This document shows, in pieces, positions 41,643-51,659 of a stretch of DNA of 64,000 nucleotides. The stretch's first letter is position 1, and each line of letters begins with the position of its first letter. The notes under the pieces are model-generated. The model did no database searches. It was not told the DNA's origin and saw only the letters and a program-made list of their open reading frames with translations. Source of the stretch: Pleurocapsa sp. PCC 7319 (GTDB taxonomy: Bacteria > Cyanobacteriota > Cyanobacteriia > Cyanobacteriales > Xenococcaceae). The position numbers and the translations under genes were made by a program. The stretch is taken from contig NZ_KB235922.1 of assembly GCF_000332195.1 (NCBI RefSeq), positions 372,001-436,000 of the forward strand, in the 5' to 3' direction.

Positions 41643-43472
41643 TCAAAGTTTTTGCAGTTTCTGTAAAACCGACTCCACTTCAGTCTGGAGATGCAAAAAT
41701 TTTACTTTCCCCTGAGGGTTTATACTCCAATCCTCAACAACATTCAAACTGCCACTGAGAAATCCAGCCCGACAAGCATGACGTTGAATCTTGCCACTTG
41801 AAGTTTTAGGAATGCTTCCGGTTTTTACCAAAACTATCGCATAGACTTGTAAGCCATGTTCTGCTGTCACCGCCTGACGGATACTCTCTACTACTGCATT
41901 CACCTTCAGCTTACGTAGGTAGCTTCGCTCGATCTCCTGTACTATTACTAATCGCGCTGCACTATTGACATCTACTGTAAAAGCTGCTCCACAACTAGGT
42001 CGCAGTGCTGGATGACTATTCTGTACAGTCAGTTCGATATCTTGAGGATAATGGTTTTGTCCTCGAACGATAATCACATCTTTGATTCGTCCGGTAACAA
42101 ATAACTCCCCATCCTGCAAAAATCCTAAGTCTCCTGTGCGCAGAAACGGTCCCTCACCCGTATTTGCTATGTATGCATTAAAAGTCTGTTCAGTTTCAGC
42201 TGGGCGATTCCAATAACCCTTAGCTACATTTGAACCTGATACCCAAATCTCTCCTATGTTTCCTGTTGGACAGAGAGTTAAAGTTTCAGGATTGACAATC
42301 GAGATTTTTTGGTTCAACCATGTCTGACCGCAACCCACAATTGTCTGAACCTGTTCATCATTCTCATTAGTAGCTGTAACTACCCGATTTTTCTCTAAAG
42401 CAGACTTTTCCACTTTCTGTATGACAGGCAATGCTGTTTTTACTCCTCCAGAGATAAATAAAGCTGTTTCTGCCATACCATAACAAGGATAAAATGCCTC
42501 CCGACGAAAGCCACAAGGTTCAAAAGTAGCACTAAATTGCTCCAAAGTATGGGCATGAACAGTTTCAGCTCCGTTAAAAGCAATCTCCCAGCTACTGAGA
42601 TCGAGGCTTTCAATCTGTTCGGGAGTAATTTTGCGAACGCACAGATCGTAAGCAAAGTTAGGACCTCCACTAGTAGTTGCTCGATAGCGAGAAATCGCCT
42701 GTAGCCAACGAAAAGGTCTCTGAAGAAAATCTACTGGGGACATTAAAAAGGAGGGAATTCCCAAGTACATTGGTTGTAGAACATTCCCAATTAATCCCAT
42801 GTCGTGGAATAAGGGCAACCAACCAACAAAGATTGTTTTCTCGGTATGCTGGTAAGCGACCTTGACCATTTCCTCGTTATATAGCAAATTACCATGACTC
42901 AACATCACTCCTTTTGGCTTACCTGTAGAGCCAGAGGTATATTGAAGAAAAGCAAGAGTATCAATGTCTACTTTAGGTTGTTGCCAAATGCTTGCGTAGT
43001 CACTGTCTAGATCGTCGGTAGTTAGCCAGCTTATTGCTGCTAATTCTGGGCTAAGGCTCAAGCGCTCTTCCATCTTATCCATTAGGGACTTAGTAGTCAG
43101 AGCAAAATTAGCTTGAGAATCTTCCATAATTGACAGTAACCGCGATAAGTTTTGATTGCGTCGCGGTGGGTAAGCGGGAACAGCTACTACCCCAGCATAT
43201 AAACAACCAAAAAAGGCAGCAATAAATTCTAGACCTGGCGGATAAAGCAACAAGGCTCGTTTACTAGTAGCTTCCATCGACTGGAGAGATGCTGCGATCG
43301 CTCTTGCCTGTCGATCTAGTGCAAAATAAGTTAGCCTATTTACTTCTTCACCATGCTGGAGAAAAGTATAAGTTGTATAGTCAGGCTGATTTTGCGCTCT
43401 ATAGCTTAGTAACTCTACTAAAGTCGAAAATTTGTGCTTGGTTTTGAGTGTGTTTCCAAGACAGTCAGTCAT
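41643..43472 (-). CDS. Fatty acyl-AMP ligase (FAAL)
   Basis: A 609-residue adenylate-forming enzyme. AMP-binding P-loop FLQYTSGSTGKPKGVMLSHG (about 166-185), VGWLPLFHDMGLIGNVLQP, ACYGMAETAL-type motif FYPCYGMAE, and the C-terminal RTGDLGFLQDGELFVTGR and IPKTSSGKIQRHACR. The FAAL group, as opposed to acyl-CoA ligases, contains a loop insertion in the C-terminal half, and the length fits. It activates a free fatty acid as AMP ester and hands it to the neighbouring ACP. It is the first gene of the minus-strand cluster; its promoter must lie in the 2.6-kb gene-free stretch upstream. Confidence 0.92.
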   Translation of the reverse strand: MTDCLGNTLKTKHKFSTLVELLSYRAQNQPDYTTYTFLQHGEEVNRLTYFALDRQARAIAASLQSMEATSKRALLLYPPGLEFIAAFFGCLYAGVVAVPAYPPRRNQNLSRLLSIMEDSQANFALTTKSLMDKMEERLSLSPELAAISWLTTDDLDSDYASIWQQPKVDIDTLAFLQYTSGSTGKPKGVMLSHGNLLYNEEMVKVAYQHTEKTIFVGWLPLFHDMGLIGNVLQPMYLGIPSFLMSPVDFLQRPFRWLQAISRYRATTSGGPNFAYDLCVRKITPEQIESLDLSSWEIAFNGAETVHAHTLEQFSATFEPCGFRREAFYPCYGMAETALFISGGVKTALPVIQKVEKSALEKNRVVTATNENDEQVQTIVGCGQTWLNQKISIVNPETLTLCPTGNIGEIWVSGSNVAKGYWNRPAETEQTFNAYIANTGEGPFLRTGDLGFLQDGELFVTGRIKDVIIVRGQNHYPQDIELTVQNSHPALRPSCGAAFTVDVNSAARLVIVQEIERSYLRKLKVNAVVESIRQAVTAEHGLQVYAIVLVKTGSIPKTSSGKIQRHACRAGFLSGSLNVVEDWSINPQGKVKFLHLQTEVESVLQKLQKL

Positions 43473-46091
43473 TAACCTTCTCCTGAATCAATTTCTCAAT
43501 TCTTTTCTACTACTAATCTTCACAAATGATTTAGGATTGCTATATGTTAAAAACCTTCACTATCTAAAGCTTTTAACGATTACGAGCACCATGTTTGCGA
43601 GAAATGTGGTTACTCCGAAAACCAATTTATTCGCTAATACACTAATTTTTATACAGGTCAAATTCTTAGTCTCAACACAATAAATTTCGAACGAAAATGT
43701 CCTTAGAACCTGTATATTTTCAAGCTAAAAAAAATTCTATGCAATCTATTTTTACAACTATTTCTAGAGTTGCAAAATCAAATTAAAATGTACAACCAAC
43801 ATGAATTACTTCTGCTTGTTTAAGAAAACTGCAGTTGCAATATTAGCCCAAGACATCTGGGGAAACTATGAAGTTGTTTATTGCATTCAAATAATCAACT
43901 TGATTAAAGTCAATTATCATTATTGATTTGACTTTACAAGCCCAACTAATTAAGTGTTTATCTCTAAGCACAAATTAATTGGCAACAATTAATTTCAGAA
44001 ACAAGTACAAAATAGCTTGTTCGCCAGATAGTAATGCAATCAACTCTTATTAACAAATGCCATTTACAAAAGAGCTTTAATTTTGCTATGGAGATAACTC
44101 TCTCTGTTTAGTATTATATGCTTGCATTGTAATTGCAGCTAAAACTACTAATCCAAATTCCTAAACTTGCGATGATAATCAAAAATGTTTCGATCAGACA
44201 CTCGCCTAGGAATCGGCGAAGCGAAGATATAGTAGTTTAGATGTGGAATTAGAAAGCTTTTGTAATGTGTCATAATGGGATACGTCTCTGGATAAGAATG
44301 GTTTATTCAGAAGTCATGATCTAGGCTTGGTGTTGGGAGCACTAAGTCTAGATTGAAAAAGTCTTTCTTAGCTCGGCTTAAAGAGATAACAGTTTAAGGT
44401 TCCTTTCTTTAGCAGATTATTAACTAAGGCTAGTATGTCTGGTTTAATAAAAAAGCGGAGATGCAAGTCAACCATATGCTTGATGCTATAACGTTACAAC
44501 GATACAAAAGATAAATTTGACTGACTGGCTTTTTTGATTTTTGCTCTTGAACAATCGCTCCTTAATCTAATCTTCAGCTACTTACTCAGTAAGTTTTTTA
44601 CTAATCTTGGGAATAAGTTTTGAAAGCCATATTTGACAAGCGTGTAACAACGCGCCATAGCTAACTAACTAACTACTAGACTGTATTTTCTACTTAATAA
44701 TATTGTTTGTTATCTAGCTCTTACGATGAAGATAGCATAAAGAATTCAAAAAATAAAGTAATTTTGATAACAATTCCAAGTTTCTTTGAATATATACTTC
44801 TTTGCAAGGATTATTCGACAGTTAAATTACCCCAGAATTACTTTAATTGATATTAATATTAATTTGACTGCTACAAGGTTCAACGAGGCTTTTAGGTCAG
44901 TATATGATTCTCAAGTTAATAGAAACCAAGACTGAATATTAATTTATTTAAAGGTTTTTTGTGCTGCGTCCTCCCCTAAAACCCTCTTATTAGCTCAATC
45001 GGATTTAAGTTTGGTTGAGTATCTTGATACAGAAACTTCTTAAGGAAAGTTTTTTTTGGAGGAGGTAACTTACGTTTCTCAGATTAGTGATTTCAATGTT
45101 TACTATAAAGACAAAATGGCGAAACCTTAAGAACATCATGGTAGACCTATTTACATTTACTTGACATACTCAACTGCAATACAAAATATCTCAAAAGTAT
45201 TGCGTCAAGAAAAATTAATATTTCTTAACAAGGAATTTTGCACATTTATGAAAATGTTTTATACTCCCAGGTAAGGAATGAATTCGAAGGGTTAAAAAAG
45301 GCAGATATATAATTGTTTGATCGTTTTAACTTTTAGCAAGGTTTCTTAATCTAGACTTGATTTTTACTCGTTCTTCGAAAAATCTGAAAGTAAGTCTTTA
45401 GTAAGTCAATATCAAATTTGTAGAGATATTTCTTCCAACATTGCTGTCAGTAATCAATCTATTATGTTAATAGCCATATGGCTATAGACGGGGTGCTCTA
45501 ATAACTATGGAATTGACGTAATAGTTAACTGATTAGAGATTAGAAAAGTTTAAAGTATTTTTCGTAGATATATTTAGCTCTTCAAATTGCTGATTATTTA
45601 TTTGACTGCTCAAGACCTCAAATAAATTGTGGGCGTTGGTAAGTGCGTAATGCTTTTGATGCAACTGTCCACGAAAAAATCAATGTTTCAATAATTTGAT
45701 TTCTTGACTAGCATTTTCTATTCACCAATGCCAAATTGTGAAATATTCAATTTAAAATGTTTTATCCGAAAGCTTTTCCACATAAACGTTTCCAAAAGAT
45801 CGTAATTTATAACTTGAACTACGAAATGTCCGTTTGAGAATTTTCAAACACGATTACATACACGACAGTACAGAAAAGTAACATCATCAGAGACTTTAAT
45901 CTACTGAACTTAAAGGATTAGTTGACAATACAGTTCCAGACATTATTACAGAAGCACCAGGTAGAGACATATTCTCCTTTTGCTCTACAGAACCATCTAA
46001 CATATTTTTGGGAACGTAAAATTAACGATATCTTGAGCGGTTTTTGCTCTGGTGCTACTCCTTACTTAATTTAATCCAGGAGATAGCAAAA
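43473..46091. other. 2.6-kb AT-rich region without genes
   Basis: Between the divergent FAAL and sulfatase genes. I find no convincing gene. There are scraps that look like decayed coding sequence (for example 45065-45165, reading SDFNVYYKDKMA then, in another frame, LKNIMVDLF, like the start of an ABC ATPase) and a 16-base palindrome at 45470-45485. It must contain the promoters of the biosynthetic cluster and of the sulfatase. A good Shine-Dalgarno AGGAGA lies before the sulfatase start. Confidence 0.6.
45470..45485. promoter_or_regulatory. Perfect 16-bp palindrome, possible operator
   Basis: ATAGCCATATGGCTAT is exactly self-complementary. It lies about 600 bases upstream of the sulfatase and 2 kb upstream of the FAAL gene. 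The symmetry would suit a dimeric regulator, but no regulator gene is nearby. Confidence 0.25.
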
Positions 46092-48086
46092 ATGAACAAT
46101 GAATCACCAAACATTCTGCTAATTATTGCCGATGACTTAAGTCCTTCTTCTCTAGAATCGGTAAATACTCCCAATATTGATGAGTTAGCTGACAATGGGA
46201 TTGTGTTTGAAAATGCATGGGCTACTCCTCAATGTTCTCCAACGCGAGCCACTATCGCAACTGGGCGTTATGGGTTCCGCACAGGAGTGGGCAATGTTAT
46301 TACTGGTAATGATCCCGGGCTTTTAGAAAACGAAGTTACTATTGCCGAAGCTTTGGATGCCAATCCCGAACTAGGTTACTCTGAGGCAGTTATCGGCAAA
46401 TGGCATTTAGGTTCTGATAGTAGCAATGCTAATAGTCAAGGTTATGATTATTATGCTGGTAATGAATCAGGGGGTTTGCGAGATTACTATTCATGGACGA
46501 AAGCAATAGATAGCGATTTATTATCAGCTCCTATTGAGATAAATGTTAGTGAATATGTTACTAAAGTAAATGTAGATGATGCCACAGAATGGTTGAACGG
46601 CGATAAACGGGCACATACTCCTAATTTAGACGATCCTTGGTTTTTACAGCTAGCTGTTAATGCTCCTCACACACCCTATCATAAACCCCCTGAGGAATTG
46701 CTTGTCGACCAAGAATATATAGATTTGCCTAATACTCCCGAAGATATTGAGGCTAATCCAGAACCTTATTATGAAGCAGCAATTCAAGCTCTAGATACTG
46801 AAATTGGTCGCTTACTTGGAGATCTTGAAAATAAGGGAGAATTAGAGGACACTCTAGTCATGTTTATTGGCGATAATGGCTCTCCAACTGAAGTTGCTGA
46901 CGATCCAGACCGAGCCAAATCGACTTTATACGAAGGGGGGATTGAGATCCCCATGATTATTTCTGGACATGGAGTTATTCAGGGTGATGGCACAGAAGAT
47001 AGTTTAGTCAACACCACAGATTTATTTGCCACTGTTTTAGAACTGGCAGGAGCTGATTATGACGTACCTTCAGACTCTGTTAGCTTGGTACCATATTTAA
47101 CAAACCAATCTCATCCCAACGAACGAGAGTGGGCTTATAGCGAATTCTTTGATGAGTCAAACGATAACACCTTTGGTGGTAGTCGTTCTAATTACGGTCA
47201 GACAATTCGCAATCAAGAATATAAGCTAATTCGTTTTGATGAAGATGGTCGAGAGGAATTTTACACTTTAGATTCATCCGGAGAAAGATTTGACGAACAA
47301 AGTGAAAGTGAGTTACTGCAAGGGAATGTTGACAATCTGACCCCGATCCAAAGAGAGAACTATGAATTTTTGGTTGAGCAACTCGATGCCTTGAATAACT
47401 CTGAAACTGCAGATGATACTTCGACCAACGTATCAAGTGAACTTGCAGTAGGTAGTTCTATTTCCGCTACAGATATTAATTTCGACAGCACCTTTAATAA
47501 TCACGAAAATGAAGGTATCGATTTTGCGGATAATAATCAAATAGATTTAAGAACAAGTAGTGATAGCGACAATGCTAACGATGGTTTATTACTTGGAAGT
47601 GACAACATCGTAGAAATTAAAGACACAACTTTTAACAATCAACTTGAAAGCGGGATCGACATAATAGGCAATAATAGCCAAGCATTGATAGAAAATAACT
47701 TTTTCAGTGGTAAGCAATTTAGTGGAATTGACATTACTCAACCAGAACCTAGTATAACCAGTATTGACGGCAATACTGTTAACGCAAGAAATACTCAGAT
47801 TATTAAAAATGTAGCATCAGATTATAAAAGCGTTGTTGGTGGTGGGATATTTAGTAATACTGACAGCATCTCAATAGTAGAAGATAGGCGCATTGCTAAT
47901 AATATAGCCCAGGTGAATGGTGGTGGGATCTATAATGCTGGTCAAACTACAGTAACTAGAAGTTCAATCATTGGTAATGAGGCTGTGATTGGAAATGGAG
48001 GAGGTGTTTTTAATCTTGAGGGTTCTTCTTTTACTAACAACAATTCCTCTATTTTGGACAATACCCCTGATGAGATATTTATCTAA
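46092..48086 (+). CDS. Leaderless sulfatase with C-terminal beta-helix tail
   Basis: Type I (formylglycine) sulfatase. Start chosen at ATG 46092 because AGGAGA precedes it; an upstream ATG at 46044 adds 16 residues. Metal ligands Asp14-Asp15 (LLIIADDLSP), formylglycine Cys48 in CSPTRAT, GKWHLG, and FIGDNGSP are all present, so the catalytic domain (about 1-460) should be active if matured. Residues about 480-665 are Asn/Gly-rich repeats (GGGIFSNT, GGGIYNAG, GGGVFNLEG) typical of a right-handed parallel beta-helix. There is no signal peptide; export by a type I system is possible. It is divergent from the cluster that holds two sulfotransferases. Confidence 0.85.
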   Translation: MNNESPNILLIIADDLSPSSLESVNTPNIDELADNGIVFENAWATPQCSPTRATIATGRYGFRTGVGNVITGNDPGLLENEVTIAEALDANPELGYSEAVIGKWHLGSDSSNANSQGYDYYAGNESGGLRDYYSWTKAIDSDLLSAPIEINVSEYVTKVNVDDATEWLNGDKRAHTPNLDDPWFLQLAVNAPHTPYHKPPEELLVDQEYIDLPNTPEDIEANPEPYYEAAIQALDTEIGRLLGDLENKGELEDTLVMFIGDNGSPTEVADDPDRAKSTLYEGGIEIPMIISGHGVIQGDGTEDSLVNTTDLFATVLELAGADYDVPSDSVSLVPYLTNQSHPNEREWAYSEFFDESNDNTFGGSRSNYGQTIRNQEYKLIRFDEDGREEFYTLDSSGERFDEQSESELLQGNVDNLTPIQRENYEFLVEQLDALNNSETADDTSTNVSSELAVGSSISATDINFDSTFNNHENEGIDFADNNQIDLRTSSDSDNANDGLLLGSDNIVEIKDTTFNNQLESGIDIIGNNSQALIENNFFSGKQFSGIDITQPEPSITSIDGNTVNARNTQIIKNVASDYKSVVGGGIFSNTDSISIVEDRRIANNIAQVNGGGIYNAGQTTVTRSSIIGNEAVIGNGGGVFNLEGSSFTNNNSSILDNTPDEIFI

Positions 48087-48117
48087 TAATTAAATATTTA
48101 ATATAAATATTTAATAG

Positions 48118-49323
48118 CTAGACGATCGCCACAGCCTTTAAGTCAAATATTTTTTCAATTACATCAGCCACCACTTTATCAGGAGTAGAAGCCCCAGAGG
48201 TCACACCGACGTTAATAGCTCCCTTTGGAAGCCAGTTTTCGGCAATAGTAATTTCCTGATTTAAGGGTTTATGTTCTAGGCGATCGCGACTTAAAATTCG
48301 CTCAACACTGTCAATATGATAGGAGGGAATATTATTCTCGACCGCAATTTCTTGTAAATGGGTTGTATTGGAAGAATTAAAACCACCAATGACGATCATT
48401 AAAGACAAATCTTCTTTAACCAAGTCGAACATAGCATCCTGTCTTTCTTGAGTCGCATCGCAGATGGTATTGAAGCTCATAAAATGGTTGTTTAGCTCAG
48501 TTGGACCATACTTTTTGAGCATTGTTTGCTCCAGTAACTTACCGATGTGCTCGGTTTCACTCTTGAGCATTGTAGTTTGATTAGCAATACCTACTCTCTC
48601 TAAATCTCGGTCGGGATCGAATCCCTCAGAGTAGGCGTTTTGGAACTTGGTGAGAAATTCTTGGCGATCGCCGCCATGAAGAATATAGTTGGTGACATAT
48701 TCTGCCTGTTCCAAATTGAGCACCACTAAATAGCGATCGGCAAAAGAACTAGTGGCAACAGTTTCTTCGTGGGCATATTTTCCGTGAATAATGGAAGTGT
48801 AGTCACGTTTTTTATGCTTTTCAACGGAGTTCCAGACTTTAGATACCCAAGGACAGGTAGTATCGACGATTTTACAGCCTTTATCATTGAGTAGTTGCAT
48901 TTCATTGATACTGGCACCAAAAGCTGGCAAGATCACCACATCACCCTGACCAACAACTGAAAAGTCTTTGTCGCCATCGACAACCTGGATAAAACCAACA
49001 TTCATTTCCCGTAAACGCTGATTTACCGAGGGGTTATGGATAATTTCATTGGTAATCCAAATTTTTTCACTGGGGAAATGTTGACGAGTTTCATAAGCCA
49101 TGGCTACAGCTCTTTCCACGCCCCAACAAAAGCCAAAGGACTCTGCTAATAGGATAGTGACATCTCCCCGTTGTAAACGATAATTGCGATCGCGAATAGT
49201 TTGAATTAAATCACTTTGATACTCCGTGTTCATTGCTCCTGAAACTTCAGCATCATGCCCAAATCCTCGACGATGATAGTTTTCAGACTGCTGCAAAGTA
49301 CGTTTAAAAGCTTTGGTATCCAT
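48118..49323 (-). CDS. ispH: 4-hydroxy-3-methylbut-2-enyl diphosphate reductase
   Basis: Last enzyme of the MEP isoprenoid pathway; an iron-sulfur reductase making IPP and DMAPP. The three cluster cysteines are in [24 protein letters not shown] and [11 protein letters not shown]. Start taken at ATG 49323 ([20 protein letters not shown]), the usual cyanobacterial N terminus; in-frame ATGs at 49338 and upstream to 49380 are possible. Length about 401 residues, longer than E. coli IspH because of the cyanobacterial/plastid N-terminal extension. It converges on the sulfatase gene. Confidence 0.95.
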   Translation of the reverse strand: MDTKAFKRTLQQSENYHRRGFGHDAEVSGAMNTEYQSDLIQTIRDRNYRLQRGDVTILLAESFGFCWGVERAVAMAYETRQHFPSEKIWITNEIIHNPSVNQRLREMNVGFIQVVDGDKDFSVVGQGDVVILPAFGASINEMQLLNDKGCKIVDTTCPWVSKVWNSVEKHKKRDYTSIIHGKYAHEETVATSSFADRYLVVLNLEQAEYVTNYILHGGDRQEFLTKFQNAYSEGFDPDRDLERVGIANQTTMLKSETEHIGKLLEQTMLKKYGPTELNNHFMSFNTICDATQERQDAMFDLVKEDLSLMIVIGGFNSSNTTHLQEIAVENNIPSYHIDSVERILSRDRLEHKPLNQEITIAENWLPKGAINVGVTSGASTPDKVVADVIEKIFDLKAVAIV

Positions 49324-49480
49324 TTTTTTATCAGTCATATCCATTGTCAAAGAAAAGTGATTGTAACCATTAGAGTGCAAGCCTCGGAGAAAAATGATGA
49401 GAACGCACTAAATACCTAATTCACATATTACAGTAGTTTTTAATCGGTAAAGATTAGGCTTCGGTAAACCTTAAGCAAAA

Positions 49481-49511
49481 AGCTATCAGCTATCAGCTAT
49501 CAGCCATCAGC
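49481..49511. repeat. Heptamer tandem repeat, AGCTATC type
   Basis: Four units of seven bases, the last diverged, between ispH and lptB. Confidence 0.8.
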
Positions 49512-49541
49512 GAAATTTATTTATAGGGATTACGAAAAGTA

Positions 49542-50270
49542 CTATTTCTGAAAATTGTCTCCCAGATAATATTGCTTAACTAAAGGATTGTTATATAATT
49601 CTTCGGCTGTACCAGAAGCCAAAATTTGACCATCTCGCATTACATAAGCTCGATCAGTAATCGCTAAAGTTTCGCGAAAATTGTGGTCGGTAATCAAAAT
49701 ACCCATTTGGCGATCGCGCAATTGAGCAATAATTGCTTGGATTTCCGCCACCGCAATTGGATCGACACCAGCAAATGGTTCATCTAACAATAGATACTTA
49801 GGACCATCTAACCCTGCGGCTAAAGCTCTAGCCAACTCAGTGCGTCTTCTCTCTCCCCCTGAAACTAGAGAACCTAAAGTATCTGCGACTTGTTCGAGGC
49901 GAAACTCCCGCAATAACTGTTGTAGGCGTATCGGTCGAGCAGGACGGGGAATTCCTGTTTGTTCTAATACCAGTAAAATATTCTCTTGAACACTGAGATT
50001 GCGAAAAATGCTAGCTTGTTGGGTTAAATAACCCATTCCCAAACGAGCCCTTTTATGAAGAGCTAAGGTGGTAATGTCGCGCTCGTTTAACTTAACTCGT
50101 CCCTGATTAGGCTTAATCAAACCGGTAGCAATATAAAATGTGGTGGTTTTACCAGCACCATTGGGACCAAGTAAGCCAACAATTTCTCCTGGCAAAACCT
50201 GAAGATTTACACGATGGACTACAGCCCTTTTACTATAGAATTTGTGAATGTTTTCTAAAACTAGAGCCAC
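49542..50270 (-). CDS. lptB: LPS export ABC transporter ATPase
   Basis: A 242-residue ABC ATPase. Walker A LLGPNGAGKTTTFYIATGLI, signature LVSGGERRRTELARAL, Walker B YLLLDEPFAGVDP, H-loop ITDHNFRE. With LptF and LptG it powers lipopolysaccharide transport from the inner membrane. It follows an LptA-like gene by 22 bases, which is the classical pair and supports LptB rather than a branched-chain amino-acid ATPase (LivG), to which it is similar. Confidence 0.93.
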   Translation of the reverse strand: MALVLENIHKFYSKRAVVHRVNLQVLPGEIVGLLGPNGAGKTTTFYIATGLIKPNQGRVKLNERDITTLALHKRARLGMGYLTQQASIFRNLSVQENILLVLEQTGIPRPARPIRLQQLLREFRLEQVADTLGSLVSGGERRRTELARALAAGLDGPKYLLLDEPFAGVDPIAVAEIQAIIAQLRDRQMGILITDHNFRETLAITDRAYVMRDGQILASGTAEELYNNPLVKQYYLGDNFQK

Positions 50271-50292
50271 AATTTAGATAGTAGATAATTAA

Positions 50293-50712
50293 CTATTGAG
50301 GATTGGTAATAATATAAGTAGACTCTACTTGGCGATCGCTTTGGGGAGTAGCAATAAAACGCCCCTCATCCACGAGATAAGTCATAGTTTCAGCGCGCAT
50401 ACTATTGCCCTGCTGAATCACATAAACATTACCTGTGAGAATTAGGCGACGCTCACGGCTAAAATATTGAGCTTGTGCAGCAGTAGCCTGAATTTGTCGG
50501 GCGGGATAATTAATTTTGACGTTCCCCCTGGCGGTGATGACTCCCGTCTCAGAATTAGATTCTTGAATGTCGGATTGGAGAGTAATTGATCCTGATTGAT
50601 CAGGAGATTGTGCCAGTAAAGCCGGAGGAAAACCTAAACCAGCGATCGCTCCAACTAGACTAGCCGCCATTAACCCCAGCGATCGAGCACGTAATAATAA
50701 AACAGAGGACAT
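50293..50712 (-). CDS. LptA/OstA-like periplasmic protein
   Basis: A 139-residue secreted protein: N-terminal signal (RSLGLMAASLVGAIAGLGFPPALLA) then a short OstA-fold domain with SETGVITARGNVKINYPARQIQATAAQAQYFSRERRLILTGNVYV. OstA proteins form the beta-jellyroll bridge that carries LPS across the periplasm. Its position directly upstream of lptB supports that role. It is shorter than E. coli LptA, as in other cyanobacteria. Confidence 0.85.
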   Translation of the reverse strand: MSSVLLLRARSLGLMAASLVGAIAGLGFPPALLAQSPDQSGSITLQSDIQESNSETGVITARGNVKINYPARQIQATAAQAQYFSRERRLILTGNVYVIQQGNSMRAETMTYLVDEGRFIATPQSDRQVESTYIITNPQ

Positions 50713-50836
50713 AGATAGGGAAATTAACTGAGCTTGAGTAATGGTAATTAATTTTTGATATTAACAATTTCTCAGACGCTTCTAATTACAGAGAAGTTGC
50801 ATTTTAGAAACAATGCTCAGTGATATTTTTCTACCT

Positions 50837-51283
50837 TCACACTTTAGCTATATATGGGAGTCTACAATTAACTACTAACTGGCTAGCAGAATTATCATCT
50901 TCTACTGATAACTCAACTTGTCCTTCGGATTGCTGTTGTTGTAGCTGAGCAAAAAAACTTTTTGTTTGTTCTGGCTGAAGTTGCTGTAATGCCTGAAGCA
51001 ACCGACTAGATTGCTCTAATAATAGTTCTACATTAATCCCTTCATAGGATGGTTGATAATCACATAAGCGTCTGATAGCTTCCCCCAAGAGAATAATAGC
51101 CCCCCGCAGATTATCATTGCTTAAGTGATAGCAGCCCACAGCAACCTGGAGAATTCCTTGATAAAATCTTTTATCTGCTTCTGGAGCTTCCACCCAAATA
51201 GCTTCTAAAGTATCGTGACAAGCGTAAAACTGCTGCTGATTGAATTCAGCAATTCCTTGTTGAAATTCTGGCGGTGCGACCAT
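50837..51283 (-). CDS. DUF309 domain protein
   Basis: From ATG 51283, 148 residues. The DUF309 signature is clear: GIAEFNQQQFYACHDTLEAIWVE, then FYQGILQVAVGCYHLSNDN and the GAIILLGEAIRRL helix. An in-frame start at 51358 would overlap ftrC by 71 bases and is unlikely. The family is widespread in bacteria and of unknown function. The start is 4 bases after the ftrC stop, so the two are almost certainly co-transcribed. Confidence 0.85.
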   Translation of the reverse strand: MVAPPEFQQGIAEFNQQQFYACHDTLEAIWVEAPEADKRFYQGILQVAVGCYHLSNDNLRGAIILLGEAIRRLCDYQPSYEGINVELLLEQSSRLLQALQQLQPEQTKSFFAQLQQQQSEGQVELSVEDDNSASQLVVNCRLPYIAKV

Positions 51284-51287
51284 AATA

Positions 51288-51659
51288 CTACTGCATTCCC
51301 TGACAGAATTGATTAATCTGTTCTGTGGAAATCTGTTGTGTATCCCCTGCAAAGGCATTGTCAGGGGTCAGAAATAACATGCAATGGCATTTTTTTTCTT
51401 CTCGCATAGGTACGCAAGGGCAATTCCAGTAAGCTTTTTTTACTTCCGCCTGTTTATCTTCGTAATGGCGGCAAGGACACAAAGGACAACCCAATTCTTG
51501 TTTATGTTTAGCTAATCCTTTGATAACGGCTGCAGTTACTGACAAGTCACTACAAAAATAAGTATCAGTACGTTTGGCATACTGTTCAGCAAATTTTTTC
51601 ATCGACTCTAAAATTTTATCTGGACTTTTACCTTGAGATACTGATTCTGTCGTGGTCAT
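51288..51659 (-). CDS. ftrC: Ferredoxin-thioredoxin reductase catalytic chain
   Basis: A 123-residue iron-sulfur protein that passes electrons from photoreduced ferredoxin to thioredoxin, activating Calvin-cycle enzymes in light. The diagnostic cysteines are all present: YFCSDLSVTAAVIKGLA, CPLCPCRHYEDK, WNCPCVPMREEKKCHCMLFL. These provide the redox disulfide and the [4Fe-4S] ligands. The variable chain (ftrV) is elsewhere. DUF309 follows directly. Confidence 0.97.
   Translation of the reverse strand: MTTTESVSQGKSPDKILESMKKFAEQYAKRTDTYFCSDLSVTAAVIKGLAKHKQELGCPLCPCRHYEDKQAEVKKAYWNCPCVPMREEKKCHCMLFLTPDNAFAGDTQQISTEQINQFCQGMQ

Noticed and set aside
22284-43472. Cylindrocyclophane-type cluster
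   Set aside because: The FAAL, ACP, CylC-like and type III PKS genes match, but there is no CylK-type alkylating enzyme and the tailoring genes differ.
43432-43683. 83-codon + strand ORF at the FAAL start
   Set aside because: It overlaps the FAAL 5' end, has no ribosome-binding site or family features, and the rest is in AT-rich non-coding DNA.
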